Part shown: positions 1 through 10,204 of the stretch, piece after piece | Layout of the letters: each line of letters begins with the position of its first letter | Position numbering within the stretch: position 1 is the first letter of the stretch | Source: Deinococcus planocerae | GTDB taxonomy: Bacteria > Deinococcota > Deinococci > Deinococcales > Deinococcaceae | Direction: 5' to 3' | DNA length: 64,000 nt | Assembly: GCF_002869765.1 (NCBI RefSeq) | Contig: NZ_PNOR01000024.1 | Coordinates: 1-64,000, forward strand | Translations under genes and position numbers: made by a program | The notes under the pieces: generated by a model | What the model was told of the DNA's origin: nothing | Databases searched by the model: none | The model's input: the letters and a program-made list of their open reading frames with translations, nothing else

Positions 1-200
1 GATATGGCAGTAGGAAGAGGTACGTGTCGTCGTCCACGTCGCTGGGGTAGCCTCGCCGGGTCACCCCCGCATTCTGCCCTGCCCAGACTCTTACCCGAAA
101 GTTCAACCGTGTTCTTGGCAGCCTCTACAGCGGGATCGCGGTCCACCCCGAGCTGGGCAAGGCCACTGCGGCTTACCCTAAGGGCGTCCTGCACCGCCTA

Positions 201-1235
201 GTGCAGTTGCTCGACGAACACGTACGCCCCTTTATCAGCGTTTACCACGACTTTGATGTGGTGGGACAGTTTTACGGAGAGTTCCTGAAGTATACTGGTG
301 GCGACAAGAAAGCCCTGGGCATCGTCTTGACGCCGCGCCACATCTGCGAGCTATTCGCGCTGCTGGCCGATCTGACACCTGACAGTGTAGTGGCCGACAC
401 CTGCACTGGCACCAGCGCCTTCTTAATTTCCAGCATGGTAAATATGGTTGGCAAGGCGACTACCGACGACCAGGTGGGGAAAATTAAGAAGCACGGCCTG
501 ATCGGAGTGGAGCAGCCGCCGCAGATGTTCGCCCTTGCGGCTTCCAACATGATCCTGCGCGGTGACGGGAAGGCAAACCTTTACCAGGGGTCATGCTTCG
601 ATGAGGGTATCGTGGCCGCCGTCAAAGCGCACCAGCCCACAGTCGGGATGCTGAATCCGCCCTATAGCCAGGGCGATGCATCGCTCCATGAGTTGCGATT
701 CATTCAACAATTGCTCGATGTCTTGGTGAAGGGTGGCCGCGCCTTCTGCATCGTCCCGATGTCCTGTGCCATCGCGCCCCACCCACTGAAGGCCGAGCTG
801 ATGACCCATCATACGCTGGAGGCCGTCATGTCCATGCCCACCGAACTCTTTTACCCCGTGGGTACCGTTACCTGCATCATGGTCTGGAAAGCGGGCACGC
901 CGCACGCGACCACCAACCGCAAGACCTGGTTCGGCTACTGGAAGGACGACGGCTTCTCCAAGACCAAACACCGTGGCCGTATCGACCTCCATGGGCGATG
1001 GCAGGCAATCCGCGACCGCTGGGTGGAGATGTACCGTGAGGGCGAGGAGCACGCTGGCGAGAGCATCAAGGCTAAGGTGGGGCCGACGGACGAGTGGTGT
1101 GCTGAGGCGTATATGGAGACCGACTACAGCACGATCACGGAGGCCGATTTCGACGCTGTGTTGCGCGACTACGCGGTGTTCCATATGACTGGCGGCCAAG
1201 TGGCCGTGCCCGAGGATGAAGGGGCTGCCGAGTGA
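201..1235 (+). CDS. N-6 adenine DNA methyltransferase, type I HsdM-like (N-terminus unresolved)
   Basis: The product resembles the modification subunit of type I or related restriction-modification systems, which transfers a methyl group from SAM to adenine N6. A SAM-binding motif I (VVADTCTGTSAF) lies near residues 60-75 and the catalytic NPPY motif (MLNPPYSQGD) near residue 150. The GTG at 201 is the only usual start in frame, but the same frame stays open back to base 51 and reads as plausible protein ([20 protein letters not shown]), closed upstream by a TAG at 48-50. A leaderless -10 (TAGCCT, 48-53) would point to base 60, which is GTC rather than GTG. The true N-terminus may therefore lie at 60 with a lost start codon, or the gene may be 5' truncated. 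The stop overlaps the next start by four bases (GTGA). The region is less GC-rich than the rest of the window, suggesting horizontal acquisition. No HsdR gene is visible here; it may lie upstream. Confidence 0.75.
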   Translation: MQLLDEHVRPFISVYHDFDVVGQFYGEFLKYTGGDKKALGIVLTPRHICELFALLADLTPDSVVADTCTGTSAFLISSMVNMVGKATTDDQVGKIKKHGLIGVEQPPQMFALAASNMILRGDGKANLYQGSCFDEGIVAAVKAHQPTVGMLNPPYSQGDASLHELRFIQQLLDVLVKGGRAFCIVPMSCAIAPHPLKAELMTHHTLEAVMSMPTELFYPVGTVTCIMVWKAGTPHATTNRKTWFGYWKDDGFSKTKHRGRIDLHGRWQAIRDRWVEMYREGEEHAGESIKAKVGPTDEWCAEAYMETDYSTITEADFDAVLRDYAVFHMTGGQVAVPEDEGAAE

Positions 1236-1714
1236 GGTTGGTGCCCCTCTCCGACCTCTTCCACGTCGTCTACGGCGTCAACCTTGAGCTGAACCGCATG
1301 ACGCCCGACCCTGCTGGAGTCGCCTTCGTCGGTCGCTCGGATCGCAACAACGGCGTGACTGGCCGCGTTGCCGCCGTGCCAGGGATCGCCCCCCTGCCCG
1401 CCGGCACTCTCACCGTCGCCGGCGGCGGCTCGGTCATGGCCGCTTTCGTGCAGCCTGAGCCGTACTACTCGGGCCGAGACCTTTACTACCTGACGGCGAA
1501 GGTGCCCATGACCCTGCGCCAGAAGCTGTACTACTGCGCCTGCATCACTGCGAACCGTTACCGCTTCAGCTACGGCCGCCAGGCGAACAGGACTATTCGT
1601 ACCCTGCGCTTGCCGGCGCTTGCGGCCCTGCCCGCCTGGCTCGATAGCGCCGGCGATCAGCCGTTGGAGAAGTTGGAAACGACTCTGGATACTCTAGAAA
1701 GCACGCTGGCCTAG
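1232..1714 (+). CDS. Half-size restriction specificity (S) subunit-like protein
   Basis: This 160-aa protein starts at a GTG overlapping the methylase stop, so the two are translationally coupled. The sequence looks like one target-recognition half of an HsdS subunit: an opening 'LSDLFHVVYGVNLE' of the kind seen at the start of S-subunit TRDs, a central segment ending near 'SYGRQANRTIRTLRLP', which resembles the end of a TRD, and a short C-terminal segment rich in Leu and Glu that could form the coiled-coil spacer. Full HsdS proteins have two TRDs and about 400 residues, so this one would have to dimerise, as known for half-size S subunits, or be a remnant. Function is inferred from position next to the methylase and from these weak motifs. 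Confidence 0.6.
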   Translation: MRLVPLSDLFHVVYGVNLELNRMTPDPAGVAFVGRSDRNNGVTGRVAAVPGIAPLPAGTLTVAGGGSVMAAFVQPEPYYSGRDLYYLTAKVPMTLRQKLYYCACITANRYRFSYGRQANRTIRTLRLPALAALPAWLDSAGDQPLEKLETTLDTLESTLA

Positions 1715-1765
1715 GGGCGAGCCCTTACCCTGCTAGAACGTCGCTCTGGCTGATACAGTCCCCCC

Positions 1766-2515
1766 GTGCCCGGTCCCGAAGTCCTTCTCTACGGCCTCCC
1801 GCTCGCCTTTCTCGCCGGATTCATCGACGCCATCGCGGGGGGCGGCGGCACGATCACGCTGCCCACCCTCTTTTTCATGGGGCTCTCGCCCGCGCAGACG
1901 GTGGCGACGAACAAGCTGCTCGCCATCTTCGGCTCGGGGAGTGCGACGGTGCAGTACTGGCGCAAGGGGCACGTCGAGCGCGCGCTGGTCCTGCGGCTAA
2001 TCCCGCTGGCCCTGATCGGGAGTGCGTTCGGCGCCTTCCTCGTGCGCTTCGTGGACCCGGACGCCTTCCGTACCCTCGTCGGCGTGGTGATCCTCGGCGT
2101 GGGGGCGCTCGTGCTGGCGAACAAGCGCTTCGGGCTGGAAGACCGTTACCCCGGGCTCACGGCCCGCACCCTCGCCCTCACGCTGCCCGGCGCGTTCGTG
2201 ATCGGCGTGTATGACGGCTTTCTCGGCCCCGGCACAGGCACCTTCCTGATGTTCCTGTTCGCCTTGGCGGGCTTCAACCTCGTGCGGTCGAGCGGCAACG
2301 CGCGGACGATCAACTTCGCCACCAACCTCGGGGCCTTCCTCTTTTTCCTGATCGGGGGGCAGATGGTCTGGTGGATCGGCCTCCCGATGGGCGTGGCGAA
2401 CGCCGCCGGGGCCTTCGTGGGCGCCCGCATGGCGATGCTGCGCGGCAGCGGCTTCGTCAAGGTGGTGTACGCGGGCATCGTGCTGCTCGTGGCGGCGCGG
2501 CTGCTCACCCAGTAG
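1766..2515 (+). CDS. TSUP family (TauE/SafE) membrane transporter
   Basis: This is a 249-aa polytopic inner-membrane protein of the sulfite exporter TauE/SafE family. The duplicated family signature is visible: '[18 protein letters not shown]' with 'TNK' in the first half and '[17 protein letters not shown]' with 'FATNLGA' in the second half. Seven to eight hydrophobic segments are apparent. Members export small organic or sulfur-containing anions; the substrate cannot be told from sequence. The GTG start is chosen because a -10 hexamer TACAGT (1754-1759) lies six bases upstream, fitting leaderless translation. The gene converges on the lipoprotein gene across a shared terminator. Confidence 0.85.
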   Translation: MPGPEVLLYGLPLAFLAGFIDAIAGGGGTITLPTLFFMGLSPAQTVATNKLLAIFGSGSATVQYWRKGHVERALVLRLIPLALIGSAFGAFLVRFVDPDAFRTLVGVVILGVGALVLANKRFGLEDRYPGLTARTLALTLPGAFVIGVYDGFLGPGTGTFLMFLFALAGFNLVRSSGNARTINFATNLGAFLFFLIGGQMVWWIGLPMGVANAAGAFVGARMAMLRGSGFVKVVYAGIVLLVAARLLTQ

Positions 2516-2556
2516 GGCCACCGACCCCCCTGCGGTCCCCACCGACGCGCCCCACG

Positions 2557-2596
2557 AGCAGGAGCCCCCGCGCGTGTTGGCGGGGGCTCTCCTGCT
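2557..2596. terminator. Bidirectional terminator between convergent genes
   Basis: A GC-rich stem (arms 2557-2571 and 2580-2596, with a two-base bulge and an 8-nt loop) lies between the transporter and lipoprotein genes, which converge here. There is no long T run, so termination efficiency is inferred from position. Confidence 0.7.
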
Positions 2597-2604
2597 GACG
2601 GGGC

Positions 2605-5600
2605 TCAGTCGGTGATGAAGGTGTGCTCGCTGTCGTTCAGCGTGCGCCCGCCTCCCTGATCCCAGGTCATCGCGCTCGTGAAGAGGTCGTCACCCTTCTG
2701 GCTCGCCACGACCTGGAACTCGAAGGAGATGCGGTCGTCGGGGTCCATCCGGTCGACGTGGAAGCGGAAGCTGCGCTGGTCGGCGGCGGGCTGCGCGGTC
2801 ACCGTCGACCCGCTGGCGGTGAACGTCCAGGTGGACGGGTCGCGCAGGTCGACGCGGCGGTCCGTGACGGTGCCGTCGCTGTTGCGCAGGCGCACGAGGA
2901 TCGAGGTGCTGTTGATCAGGTTCGCCATCCGCGGCAGCGCGGCGTTGACGAACACGTTGGTGGCCGGGGCGACGCCCTCGTTCTCGTAGTACAGGTCGTA
3001 CACGTACCGCGAGCCGACCGGGTAGGCGTCGGTGAGCGTGTCCTGGAGAAACTCGGTGTTCGAGAGCACGTTGTCCCACAGGTCGCGGCCCCACGCGGGC
3101 TGCCCCACGATGTCCACCGAGGCGCAGTCCTCCAGGAAGTTGCGGCCCCGGTCGAGCGTGTACGCCGCGCCCGGCTGGCCGTTGTCGGGGCCCTCGAACT
3201 GCTGGTACTCGCCCGGGTTGCCGCGGTAGAGCTGGTTGAGGTTCCAGCCGAACAGCCGCACGCAGTTCACGTTGCTATTGCCCACGACCTCGCCGCGCAG
3301 CGACAGCGTGAACGAGCGCGAGGTGCCGTTTTGCAACGTGCCGAGGTTGAGCCCCACCCGGCGGTCGCCCGAGTTCGCCTGGTCGAAGCGTTCGAGCGGG
3401 ATGATGTTGCCCGCCGCGTCGCGCGCCACCGGGCCGCTGAAGCCGGGGCCGTAGGTGTCCTCGACCCGGGCGCTTTGCAGGAAGCCCTCCTGGCCGTACT
3501 CGTTCGGGAAGAGGCCCTTGAGGCGGGCGTACGCGGTGCGGATGCGCGGGTCGAGCTCGTTCACCGTCGAGCGGTCGAAGTTGAACACGTTGATCAGGAA
3601 GCTCGCCTGCTGGTTAGAGACGACCTCCTGGTCGAGGGCCGTCTTGGTGATGCGGGCGACCGGGCGCACGACGTTGATGTACTTGTAGCTGTCCACCTCG
3701 GCGGCGTTGCTCGCGCTCGCCTTGGCGCGGTTCTTGATGTCGTAGGGGTCCTCGTACTCGGCATTGAGGTCGGCGTTCGTCTCCGGGGGCGTGATGCCGA
3801 AGGCACCCTGGAGGTTCGTCACCGGGTCGGAGGTGCCGTCGCGGTCGTTGTCGTTCCAGGCGTAGCCGGGCTTGTGGCGCGGGTACACGTCGATGGCGAT
3901 GCGCAGCTCGGCGCCCGCGGCGAGGTCGCCGATCTCGTTGAAGTCGATGGTGTGGGTGTTCAGGTCGTAGTCGGCGGCCACCGTGCCCGCGTTCGCCCCG
4001 CCCGCGTCCACCAGCCGCGCGCTGCCGAGCACGTAGCCCAGCTCGGCGGGCAGCTCGTCGCGCACGGTCACGCCGCGCGCCGCCGTGGTCGAGGTGTTGC
4101 GCACGCGGATGGTATAGGTGTACGTCTTGCCGACCGTGAAGTTGTCCTCGGTCGTCGCCGTGCGGGTGCCGGGGTCGAGGCGCGGGGGCAGGGTCACGTC
4201 GTCGGGGGCGTAGGGGTCGTGGGGCGGGGTGTTCGGGCTCGTGCGCTCGAAGCCCGTCCAGGTGACGATGTTCGGCCCCGTCTTCTCGATGGCGAGCGTG
4301 GCACCGCTGAAGGTCTTCGTGAAGTTGTAGCTCTTGAGCAGGAAGTCGTACGCCGTGTTGCCGTACTGCACCCGGTAGAAGTAGTCAGCCCGGACGCCCG
4401 CCGTGAGGGGCAGTTCCTGCGCGTTCGCGTCGAGGGCCGGGCGCAGGTACACCGACTGGCCGCCGCTGGCGTTCACGCTGCCCGAGCCGCCCATCGCGCT
4501 GCCGTTCGTGGTGAGGAAGAGCCGCGCGAGGTCCGACTCCTGCCCGGCGACGGGCACCAGGGTGTAGCGGACGTAGCCGGGGAACTGCTCGCCGCCGACC
4601 GGGAAGGGGCCGGTCTGGGGCTGCTTGGTGTAGGCGACGGTGGCGAACTGGTGGATGCGCTGGCCCGCGTTGAAGAAGTTGTTCTCGAACGCGCCCACGT
4701 TCCCGCCCACCCGCTGGCCGCTGGGGATCGGGGTGGTCGTCGTCGCGCCGAAGCTCGTGTCACCGCTGTAATACAGGTGACTCATGTTCGTGAAGAACAT
4801 CTTGAACTCGGCGAGCGCGGCGCTCGTGGGCGAGTCGGACGTGTCGGTCGCGCTCACCACGAACTTCACGGGCGTGCCCTGGGCGGGCGCACTCGTCGCG
4901 TACACGGTGAAGCGCACGATCCCCTGCTCGTCGGAGAAGGCGGCGGAGGTCGTCGCGGCCTGGGCGCCGAGCCGCACGGGCCGGGCGGAGCGGTCCTGCT
5001 GCACGTGCCCAGCGATGATCGTCACGTCGTCGCTGTCCGCCGAGATGCTGACGCGCGCTCCGGGCACGGGGGCGCCGCCCGCGTCCCGCACGACCATCTC
5101 GACGAGCACGGGCTCCTCCGTCTGGGAGGCGAAGAGCAGCACGTTCTTGTTGGCGTTCGCCTCCCGCAGGCCGTCGAGGGCCGCCCCCTGGCCGTCGGTC
5201 ACGGGCGTGTCGCCGCTCAGGGCGATGCTTCTCACCTGCTGCTGGGTCGCCTGGGCGGTGCGGTAGGTCAGCGTGACCGCCGCGTCCTTGTTCGCCGCGC
5301 AGTCGAGGGTCACGGACTGCGGCGTGTTGGCCGCCACCTCGTAGCCCTGCATCTGCCCCGCGCTGACGCTGTAGGCCCCCGGCGCGAAGGTGGTCGAGAG
5401 TTTTTGCCCGCTGACCGCCGTCCCCGAGAAGACGACCTTGCCCGCCGCGTCGCGCACGTTGACGGGGGCGGCGACCGTTCCCCCCACGGGGGCGACGTTC
5501 TGGAGGTTCACGGTGATGCTGGCGCAGCCCGGCGCGGGCGTGGTCGGGGCCGGGGGCTGGGTGCCCGGCGGCTGGGCGATGGGGCCCGGGGCGGTGGTCT

Positions 5601-5679
5601 CGGGGGTGGGCGTGGTGCTGCACGCCGCGAGGGTCAGGGCTCCGGTCAGGGCCAGACCGACGAATCTCAGTCCCTTCAT
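2605..5679 (-). CDS. Large DUF11-domain surface lipoprotein
   Basis: This 1024-aa protein begins with a lipoprotein signal (MKGLRFVGLALTGALTLAAC), with the acylated Cys at residue 20, followed by a Thr/Pro-rich linker to about residue 50. The next 150 residues look like a prealbumin-like or carboxypeptidase-regulatory beta domain ('GAYSVSAGQMQGYEVAA'). An Ig-like segment follows ('VPGARVSISADSDDVT'). DUF11-type repeats lie around residues 515-625 ('TYTYTIRVRNTSTTAARG') and again near the C-terminus ('YVYDLYYENEGVAPATNVF'). DUF11 proteins are extracellular, often large, and of unknown molecular function. The ATG at 5679 is preferred over an upstream frame extension because it starts the lipoprotein signal and has an AGAGG ribosome site. 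A 25-bp perfect dyad lies about 100 bp upstream. A 1033-codon open frame on the opposite strand is a GC-bias shadow. Confidence 0.85.
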   Translation of the reverse strand: MKGLRFVGLALTGALTLAACSTTPTPETTAPGPIAQPPGTQPPAPTTPAPGCASITVNLQNVAPVGGTVAAPVNVRDAAGKVVFSGTAVSGQKLSTTFAPGAYSVSAGQMQGYEVAANTPQSVTLDCAANKDAAVTLTYRTAQATQQQVRSIALSGDTPVTDGQGAALDGLREANANKNVLLFASQTEEPVLVEMVVRDAGGAPVPGARVSISADSDDVTIIAGHVQQDRSARPVRLGAQAATTSAAFSDEQGIVRFTVYATSAPAQGTPVKFVVSATDTSDSPTSAALAEFKMFFTNMSHLYYSGDTSFGATTTTPIPSGQRVGGNVGAFENNFFNAGQRIHQFATVAYTKQPQTGPFPVGGEQFPGYVRYTLVPVAGQESDLARLFLTTNGSAMGGSGSVNASGGQSVYLRPALDANAQELPLTAGVRADYFYRVQYGNTAYDFLLKSYNFTKTFSGATLAIEKTGPNIVTWTGFERTSPNTPPHDPYAPDDVTLPPRLDPGTRTATTEDNFTVGKTYTYTIRVRNTSTTAARGVTVRDELPAELGYVLGSARLVDAGGANAGTVAADYDLNTHTIDFNEIGDLAAGAELRIAIDVYPRHKPGYAWNDNDRDGTSDPVTNLQGAFGITPPETNADLNAEYEDPYDIKNRAKASASNAAEVDSYKYINVVRPVARITKTALDQEVVSNQQASFLINVFNFDRSTVNELDPRIRTAYARLKGLFPNEYGQEGFLQSARVEDTYGPGFSGPVARDAAGNIIPLERFDQANSGDRRVGLNLGTLQNGTSRSFTLSLRGEVVGNSNVNCVRLFGWNLNQLYRGNPGEYQQFEGPDNGQPGAAYTLDRGRNFLEDCASVDIVGQPAWGRDLWDNVLSNTEFLQDTLTDAYPVGSRYVYDLYYENEGVAPATNVFVNAALPRMANLINSTSILVRLRNSDGTVTDRRVDLRDPSTWTFTASGSTVTAQPAADQRSFRFHVDRMDPDDRISFEFQVVASQKGDDLFTSAMTWDQGGGRTLNDSEHTFITD

Positions 5680-6362
5680 CTGGGTACCTCTTGGCAGGCG
5701 GGGCACATCCTGACGGCACGGTGAGCCGCCACAAAAGCCAGACAAAGTGGCGCTTGCGTCCCACACGGGTTAGGATGCCGTGAACCGATGCCATGTCGGT
5801 TCACCGTTTGGCTCTAGATGTCGCAGTCGGGGCCTTTCAACGGGTAGCGGCGCTACGGTGGCCGGGAGCGTGACGTGCTCCTAGGCCACTGGCCGCTGTT
5901 TTGAACTCTTCGGTGATCGGCGGACAGAGGAAGCCTTCAAACTCCTTTGGCACATCTCACGCTCTGTCAGCGGGTCGACCGACCACACCTCCACTTCTTC
6001 GGAACGGGAAACTTCAGACGGGGGCGCCAGCAATTACCCAGGGGTAAATCTCATCTCCACCTCCCCCATTTTGTTAGGTTTGTTACACGATAAGCAGCCC
6101 CAGAGTTCTCATGGTGAGAAAGTTTAAGCGTCCGCGAAATCTCCGGTGACGTGAGCGTGCTGTCTGCCCATAACTGGCCTCCAGAACAAACAAAAGCGTC
6201 TCCCAGGCGCCCCGGCCCGTCTTGGGCTTTCTCACCCTCCCGCGTCTGCTTTCTTCGGGGAGGGTGCGTCGTCTCCCCGTGGGGCGAAAGTGAGTCGTGT
6301 CGGGGGCCGCAACCGTGCCCCACCCCCCCGTCCCCTGACCTGTCCGGCGCGAGAATTCCGGC
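5680..6362. other. 683-bp intergenic region with a 25-bp dyad
   Basis: No reading frame here looks like protein. The recognisable elements are the perfect 9-bp inverted repeat at 5780-5804, a short palindrome TTCTCATGGTGAGAA at 6107-6121, and a -10-like GAGAAT (6351-6356) just before msrA. The segment 5880-6010 is less GC-rich than its neighbours and may be a decayed gene, but I could not assign it. Confidence 0.5.
5780..5804. promoter_or_regulatory. Perfect 9-bp inverted repeat, candidate operator
   Basis: GTGAACCGA (5780-5788) and its exact complement TCGGTTCAC (5796-5804) are separated by 7 bp. The dyad lies about 100 bp upstream of the lipoprotein start and is not followed by a T run on either strand. 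It could be a transcription factor site for the lipoprotein gene. No regulator can be named. Confidence 0.4.
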
Positions 6363-6914
6363 ATGACTTCCCCTTCAGGCAGCACGCAACAAGCCATCCT
6401 CGCGGGCGGGTGCTTCTGGTGCACCGAGGCCGTATTCAAGGACGTGCGCGGCGTCCTGCGCGTCGAGAGCGGGTACATCGGCGGGCACGTGCCCAACCCC
6501 GATTACCGCAGCGTGTGCGAGGGCACCACCGGACACGCGGAGGCCGTGCGCCTCACCTTCGACCCGGCGCAGGTCAGCTTCCGGGACCTCCTCACGCTCT
6601 TTTTCGCCACGCACGACCCCACCAGCCTCAACCGCCAGGGCGGTGACGTGGGCACCCAGTACCGCAGCGCCGTCTTTCCCGTGAGCCCGGAGCAGGAGCG
6701 CGAGACGCGCGAGGTGATCGCCGACCTCGGGGCTCAGGCCGTCTTCGACCGCCCCATCGTGACCACCATCGAGCCCGCGGGCGAGTTCTACATGGCGGAG
6801 GACTACCACCAGGACTTCTACGCCCGCAATCCGCGCCAGGGCTACTGCGTGGCCGTGATCGCCCCCAAGGTCGCCAAATTGCGCCGGGAGTACGGCGAGC
6901 GCCTGCGGATGTAG
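6363..6914 (+). CDS. msrA: Peptide-methionine (S)-S-oxide reductase MsrA
   Basis: MsrA reduces the S-epimer of methionine sulfoxide in free or protein-bound form, using thioredoxin, and repairs oxidised proteins in the cytoplasm. The family signature 'GGCFWC' is at residues 15-20, with Cys17 as the sulfenic acid-forming catalytic residue. It is followed by '[18 protein letters not shown]' and '[20 protein letters not shown]', both diagnostic. The 183-aa length fits a single-domain MsrA with no MsrB fusion. A GAGAAT hexamer six bases before the ATG resembles the leaderless -10 of other genes here. The gene is monocistronic and ends at a shared terminator. Confidence 0.95.
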   Translation: MTSPSGSTQQAILAGGCFWCTEAVFKDVRGVLRVESGYIGGHVPNPDYRSVCEGTTGHAEAVRLTFDPAQVSFRDLLTLFFATHDPTSLNRQGGDVGTQYRSAVFPVSPEQERETREVIADLGAQAVFDRPIVTTIEPAGEFYMAEDYHQDFYARNPRQGYCVAVIAPKVAKLRREYGERLRM

Positions 6915-6931
6915 CGGCGGGACAAGAGAAA

Positions 6932-6972
6932 GGCGGGACTCCGTAAGCCGTCTCTTCCCACGGGGTCCCGCC
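6932..6972. terminator. Bidirectional terminator after msrA
   Basis: Thirteen-base arms GGCGGGACTCCGT (6932-6944) and ACGGGGTCCCGCC (6960-6972) pair with one G-T wobble around a 15-nt loop, between convergent msrA and the MOSC gene. Confidence 0.8.
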
Positions 6973-6977
6973 CTCCT

Positions 6978-7613
<636 letters not shown>

Positions 7614-7743
7614 GCGGGCCGCCCCGCCCGGAGGGTGCTGTGGCTCATGCCGCAGGCTAGCAGCCGGGGTGGGGGAGGGGGACCCCCGCCGAGTGTGCCC
7701 GCCTTCTCCCCCCGGGGGGCGGGGCGGGGGGTAGCCTGCGACC

Positions 7744-9327
7744 GTGCTCGCCCTCCTCCTTTCCCGCCCGCTCGCCTGGGTGCTGGTCCTCCTGACGCTG
7801 CTCGCGGGTCCGAGGTCGGAAGCGGGCCGGGCCGTCTTCCCGGCGGGCTTCGAGGTCGCGCGCGGCGCCCTGCCCCGGCCCGACCTCGCCCCGCTCGACG
7901 GGCTCGGCCTGAACGCCTGCCCGCCGCCCGACTCCCCCCTCGCCCGCCTGCTGCATCGCCGGACGCGGGGGCAGGGGGCCGCCCTGAGCTGCGGCAACCG
8001 GGTGGAGGGGCTGCTGCACTTCCCGAACGCCGAGCCCGCCTACAGTGCCCAGCCGCGCCGCCCGGAGGGGGCCTTCGGGCTGCTGGAGGACAGGGTGCGG
8101 GGAACGCGCCGCGAACTCCTGATCGCCAACATGCTCTGGGACGACGGCCCGGACGCGCCGGGGGCGGGCCTCGCGCGGGCCGTCGCCGACTTGCGCCGCG
8201 ACCTCGCCGCGCACCCGGAGCGCCACCCGCAAGGGCTCACGGTCCGGATCATGCTCGGCAACTCCATCCGCCTCGGCGACCTCCTCGACCCGACCGCCAA
8301 CGCCTACCACGCCGCGCGGCACCTGCTCGAAGCGGGGGTGCCCCTCAGCGGCGACACGCTGCCCGGCTGGCGGCTGGAACTCGCCAACTACACGTACGCC
8401 CTGCCCCACAGCCACGTCAAGCTGATCGTGCAAGACGGCGAGGCGGTGCTCACGGGGGGCTTCAACGTCAGTCTCTTCCACGTTCCGGCGCAGACCCCGG
8501 GCGGCCAGGGGCTCGCCGACCTCGGCCTGTGGGTGCGCGGCCCCGTCGCCCGGCACGCGGTCGCTACCTTCCGCGACGGCTGGCTCCTGAGCCGGGGGCT
8601 GACCTGCCACGCCCACCCCACCCCGGGGACGCTGCGCCGGGACTGCTCCTTCACGCGGCCCACCTCCCCGTGGCCGCTGGTCTGGACGCGCCCCGCTCCC
8701 GCCGCCGGGAGTGCCCGCGTGTATGGCCTGTACCGCCGCAGCGGCTACGCGGACGCCGACGACGCGGTGACCGCCCTGTTCGGCGCGGCGCGGACGAGCA
8801 TCGACGTGATGCAGTCGCAGGTGAGCGGCACCCTGGGCTGCGTGGGGCGGCTCTCCGACCCCGGCGGGTGCCCGCCCGCCCTCCAGCTCCCGGTGTGGCG
8901 GGCCGCCGTCCGGGCCGTGCGCGAGCGCGGGGTGCGGCTGCGGCTCCTCCTCGACTACGACCCTCTCCTCCAGGCCGAGACGCTCGCCCTGCTGCGCGGC
9001 CTGCGGGCCGAACTCGCGCCCCTGGGCCTCGCCGACCACGTGCAGGCCCGCTGGTACGGCCCGGCGGGGGGAGTGCACACCAAGGCCGCCCTGATCGACG
9101 GGGAGCTGCTCACGGTGGGGAGCCAGAACCTCCACCACTCGGCCTTCGGGCCCCTGGGCCTGGGCGAGTACACCCTCGCCACGAACGACCCCGGGGCCAG
9201 AGGCGAGTTCGGGCGGATGTTCGCCTTCGAGTGGGCGCGTGCCCAGGCCATCCACGCGCCGTGGTGGCTCCCCGCCGACACGACGGGGAAGCCGCCCCGG
9301 GTGGAGCGGGGGAACCACCGGGAGTGA
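7744..9327 (+). CDS. Secreted phospholipase D-like protein
   Basis: This 527-aa protein has an N-terminal signal peptide or membrane anchor (residues 1-25, 'LVLLTLLAG'). Two HKD-type catalytic motifs follow: '[20 protein letters not shown]' near residue 222 and '[18 protein letters not shown]' near residue 445, each with the Gly-Gly/Ser and Asn residues typical of the PLD superfamily. Both motifs look intact, so an active dimer-like fold for phosphodiester hydrolysis or transphosphatidylation (cardiolipin synthase-like) is expected outside the cytoplasmic membrane. The substrate is unknown. The GTG start is preceded by TAGCCT (7732-7737) with a six-base gap, the leaderless pattern. Confidence 0.85.
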   Translation: MLALLLSRPLAWVLVLLTLLAGPRSEAGRAVFPAGFEVARGALPRPDLAPLDGLGLNACPPPDSPLARLLHRRTRGQGAALSCGNRVEGLLHFPNAEPAYSAQPRRPEGAFGLLEDRVRGTRRELLIANMLWDDGPDAPGAGLARAVADLRRDLAAHPERHPQGLTVRIMLGNSIRLGDLLDPTANAYHAARHLLEAGVPLSGDTLPGWRLELANYTYALPHSHVKLIVQDGEAVLTGGFNVSLFHVPAQTPGGQGLADLGLWVRGPVARHAVATFRDGWLLSRGLTCHAHPTPGTLRRDCSFTRPTSPWPLVWTRPAPAAGSARVYGLYRRSGYADADDAVTALFGAARTSIDVMQSQVSGTLGCVGRLSDPGGCPPALQLPVWRAAVRAVRERGVRLRLLLDYDPLLQAETLALLRGLRAELAPLGLADHVQARWYGPAGGVHTKAALIDGELLTVGSQNLHHSAFGPLGLGEYTLATNDPGARGEFGRMFAFEWARAQAIHAPWWLPADTTGKPPRVERGNHRE

Positions 9328-9393
9328 GGGGGCCCCGCCCCCCGCGTAACGCTGCCCCCCGTCCGCCGCGCGCCGCTGTGCTGCAATACGGGG

Positions 9394-9822
9394 GTGAGTC
9401 CCCAGGCCCGCCGCGACGCTTCCCCCTTCGACCCCGCCCTCGCCGCGGCGGGCCGCACGCCCACGCTGGTGGTGCTCGCCGGGCTCTTCATGCTGGCGAC
9501 CACGCCCTTCCTCGGGCGGCTCCTGCAAGGCCAGACGGACAACCTCGCGCGCAACGTGCTCTACGCCGCCGCGACCGCCGTGCTGCTGGGGCAGGTGTGG
9601 CGCGGCAGCGTGTGGGCGTGGCGGCTGACCGTGGGCCTGAGCGTCCTCGCGGGCCTGCTCGTCTTCGTGGTGGGGATGCTCGCGGGCGTGAGCAACTGGC
9701 AGGGCTGGGTGGTGAGCCTCGCGGGGCTGGGCTTCCTGCTGCTGGGCACGTGCCTCGTCGGCGTCTCCAGCATCCGCGCCTTCCTCGACTCGCGCTGGTC
9801 ACGCCGGGGGGGCCGCGCGTGA
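9394..9822 (+). CDS. Small four-helix membrane protein of unknown function
   Basis: This 142-aa protein has four hydrophobic segments (about residues 24-44, 53-70, 77-98 and 103-125) and short polar ends. I do not recognise a family. Its stop overlaps the GTG of the RNHCP gene by four bases (GTGA), so the two are probably co-translated. A TGCAAT hexamer six bases before the GTG start could be a leaderless -10. Confidence 0.7.
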   Translation: MSPQARRDASPFDPALAAAGRTPTLVVLAGLFMLATTPFLGRLLQGQTDNLARNVLYAAATAVLLGQVWRGSVWAWRLTVGLSVLAGLLVFVVGMLAGVSNWQGWVVSLAGLGFLLLGTCLVGVSSIRAFLDSRWSRRGGRA

Positions 9823-10160
9823 CCGCCCCGCGGCGCTTCACCGTGCAGGGCACCAACAACGCCTTCACCTGCGTCCACTGCGGGGCGGAGGTCCGGCCCC
9901 TGGAGAACGGCTCGGTGCGCAACCACTGCCCGGTGTGCCTGTATTCGCTGCACGTGGACGTGCGGCCCGGCGACCGGGCGAACGGCTGCCGGGGGCCGAT
10001 GCGGCCCGTCGGGGTGGAGCACAGCGGCAAGAAGGGCTGGGTGATCCTCTACCGCTGCGAGACGTGCGGCGGGGAGGGCCGGAACCGGGCGGCCCTCGAC
10101 GACCCCCGGCAGCCCGACGACTGGAACGCGCTGATCAATCTCAGCGGGCGGCAGAGCTGA
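9819..10160 (+). CDS. RNHCP domain protein
   Basis: This 113-aa protein carries the motif that names the RNHCP family ('RNHCPVCLYSLHVD', residues about 36-49), with further Cys pairs 'FTCVHCGAE' near residue 17 and 'YRCETCGGEG' near residue 80. The Cys arrangement suggests two zinc-ribbon-like knuckles. Molecular function of the family is unknown, though zinc binding and a nucleic-acid or ribosome role have been suggested from its composition. The GTG start overlaps the stop of the upstream membrane protein, indicating an operon. Confidence 0.85.
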   Translation: MTAPRRFTVQGTNNAFTCVHCGAEVRPLENGSVRNHCPVCLYSLHVDVRPGDRANGCRGPMRPVGVEHSGKKGWVILYRCETCGGEGRNRAALDDPRQPDDWNALINLSGRQS

Positions 10161-10169
10161 CTTGGCAGG

Positions 10170-10204
10170 GCTGACCCGGCGGGGCCGGGCCCGGCCCCTC
10201 AGCT
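10170..10204. terminator. Terminator between RNHCP and solute-binding protein genes
   Basis: An 18-bp perfect palindrome (10181-10198) is flanked by GCTGA (10170-10174) and TCAGC (10199-10203), forming a strong hairpin with TTTT on the plus-strand side. It overlaps the stop codon of the minus-strand gene. Confidence 0.65.

Noticed and set aside
2623..5724. A 1033-codon open frame on the plus strand opposite the lipoprotein gene
   Set aside because: Its product is Arg/Val/Ala/His-rich with no domain, as expected from the complement of a high-GC gene; the minus-strand frame has a lipoprotein signal and DUF11 repeats.
5880..6020. Remnant of a transposase gene
   Set aside because: The stretch is less GC-rich, but no frame gives a convincing transposase segment and no terminal repeats are visible.
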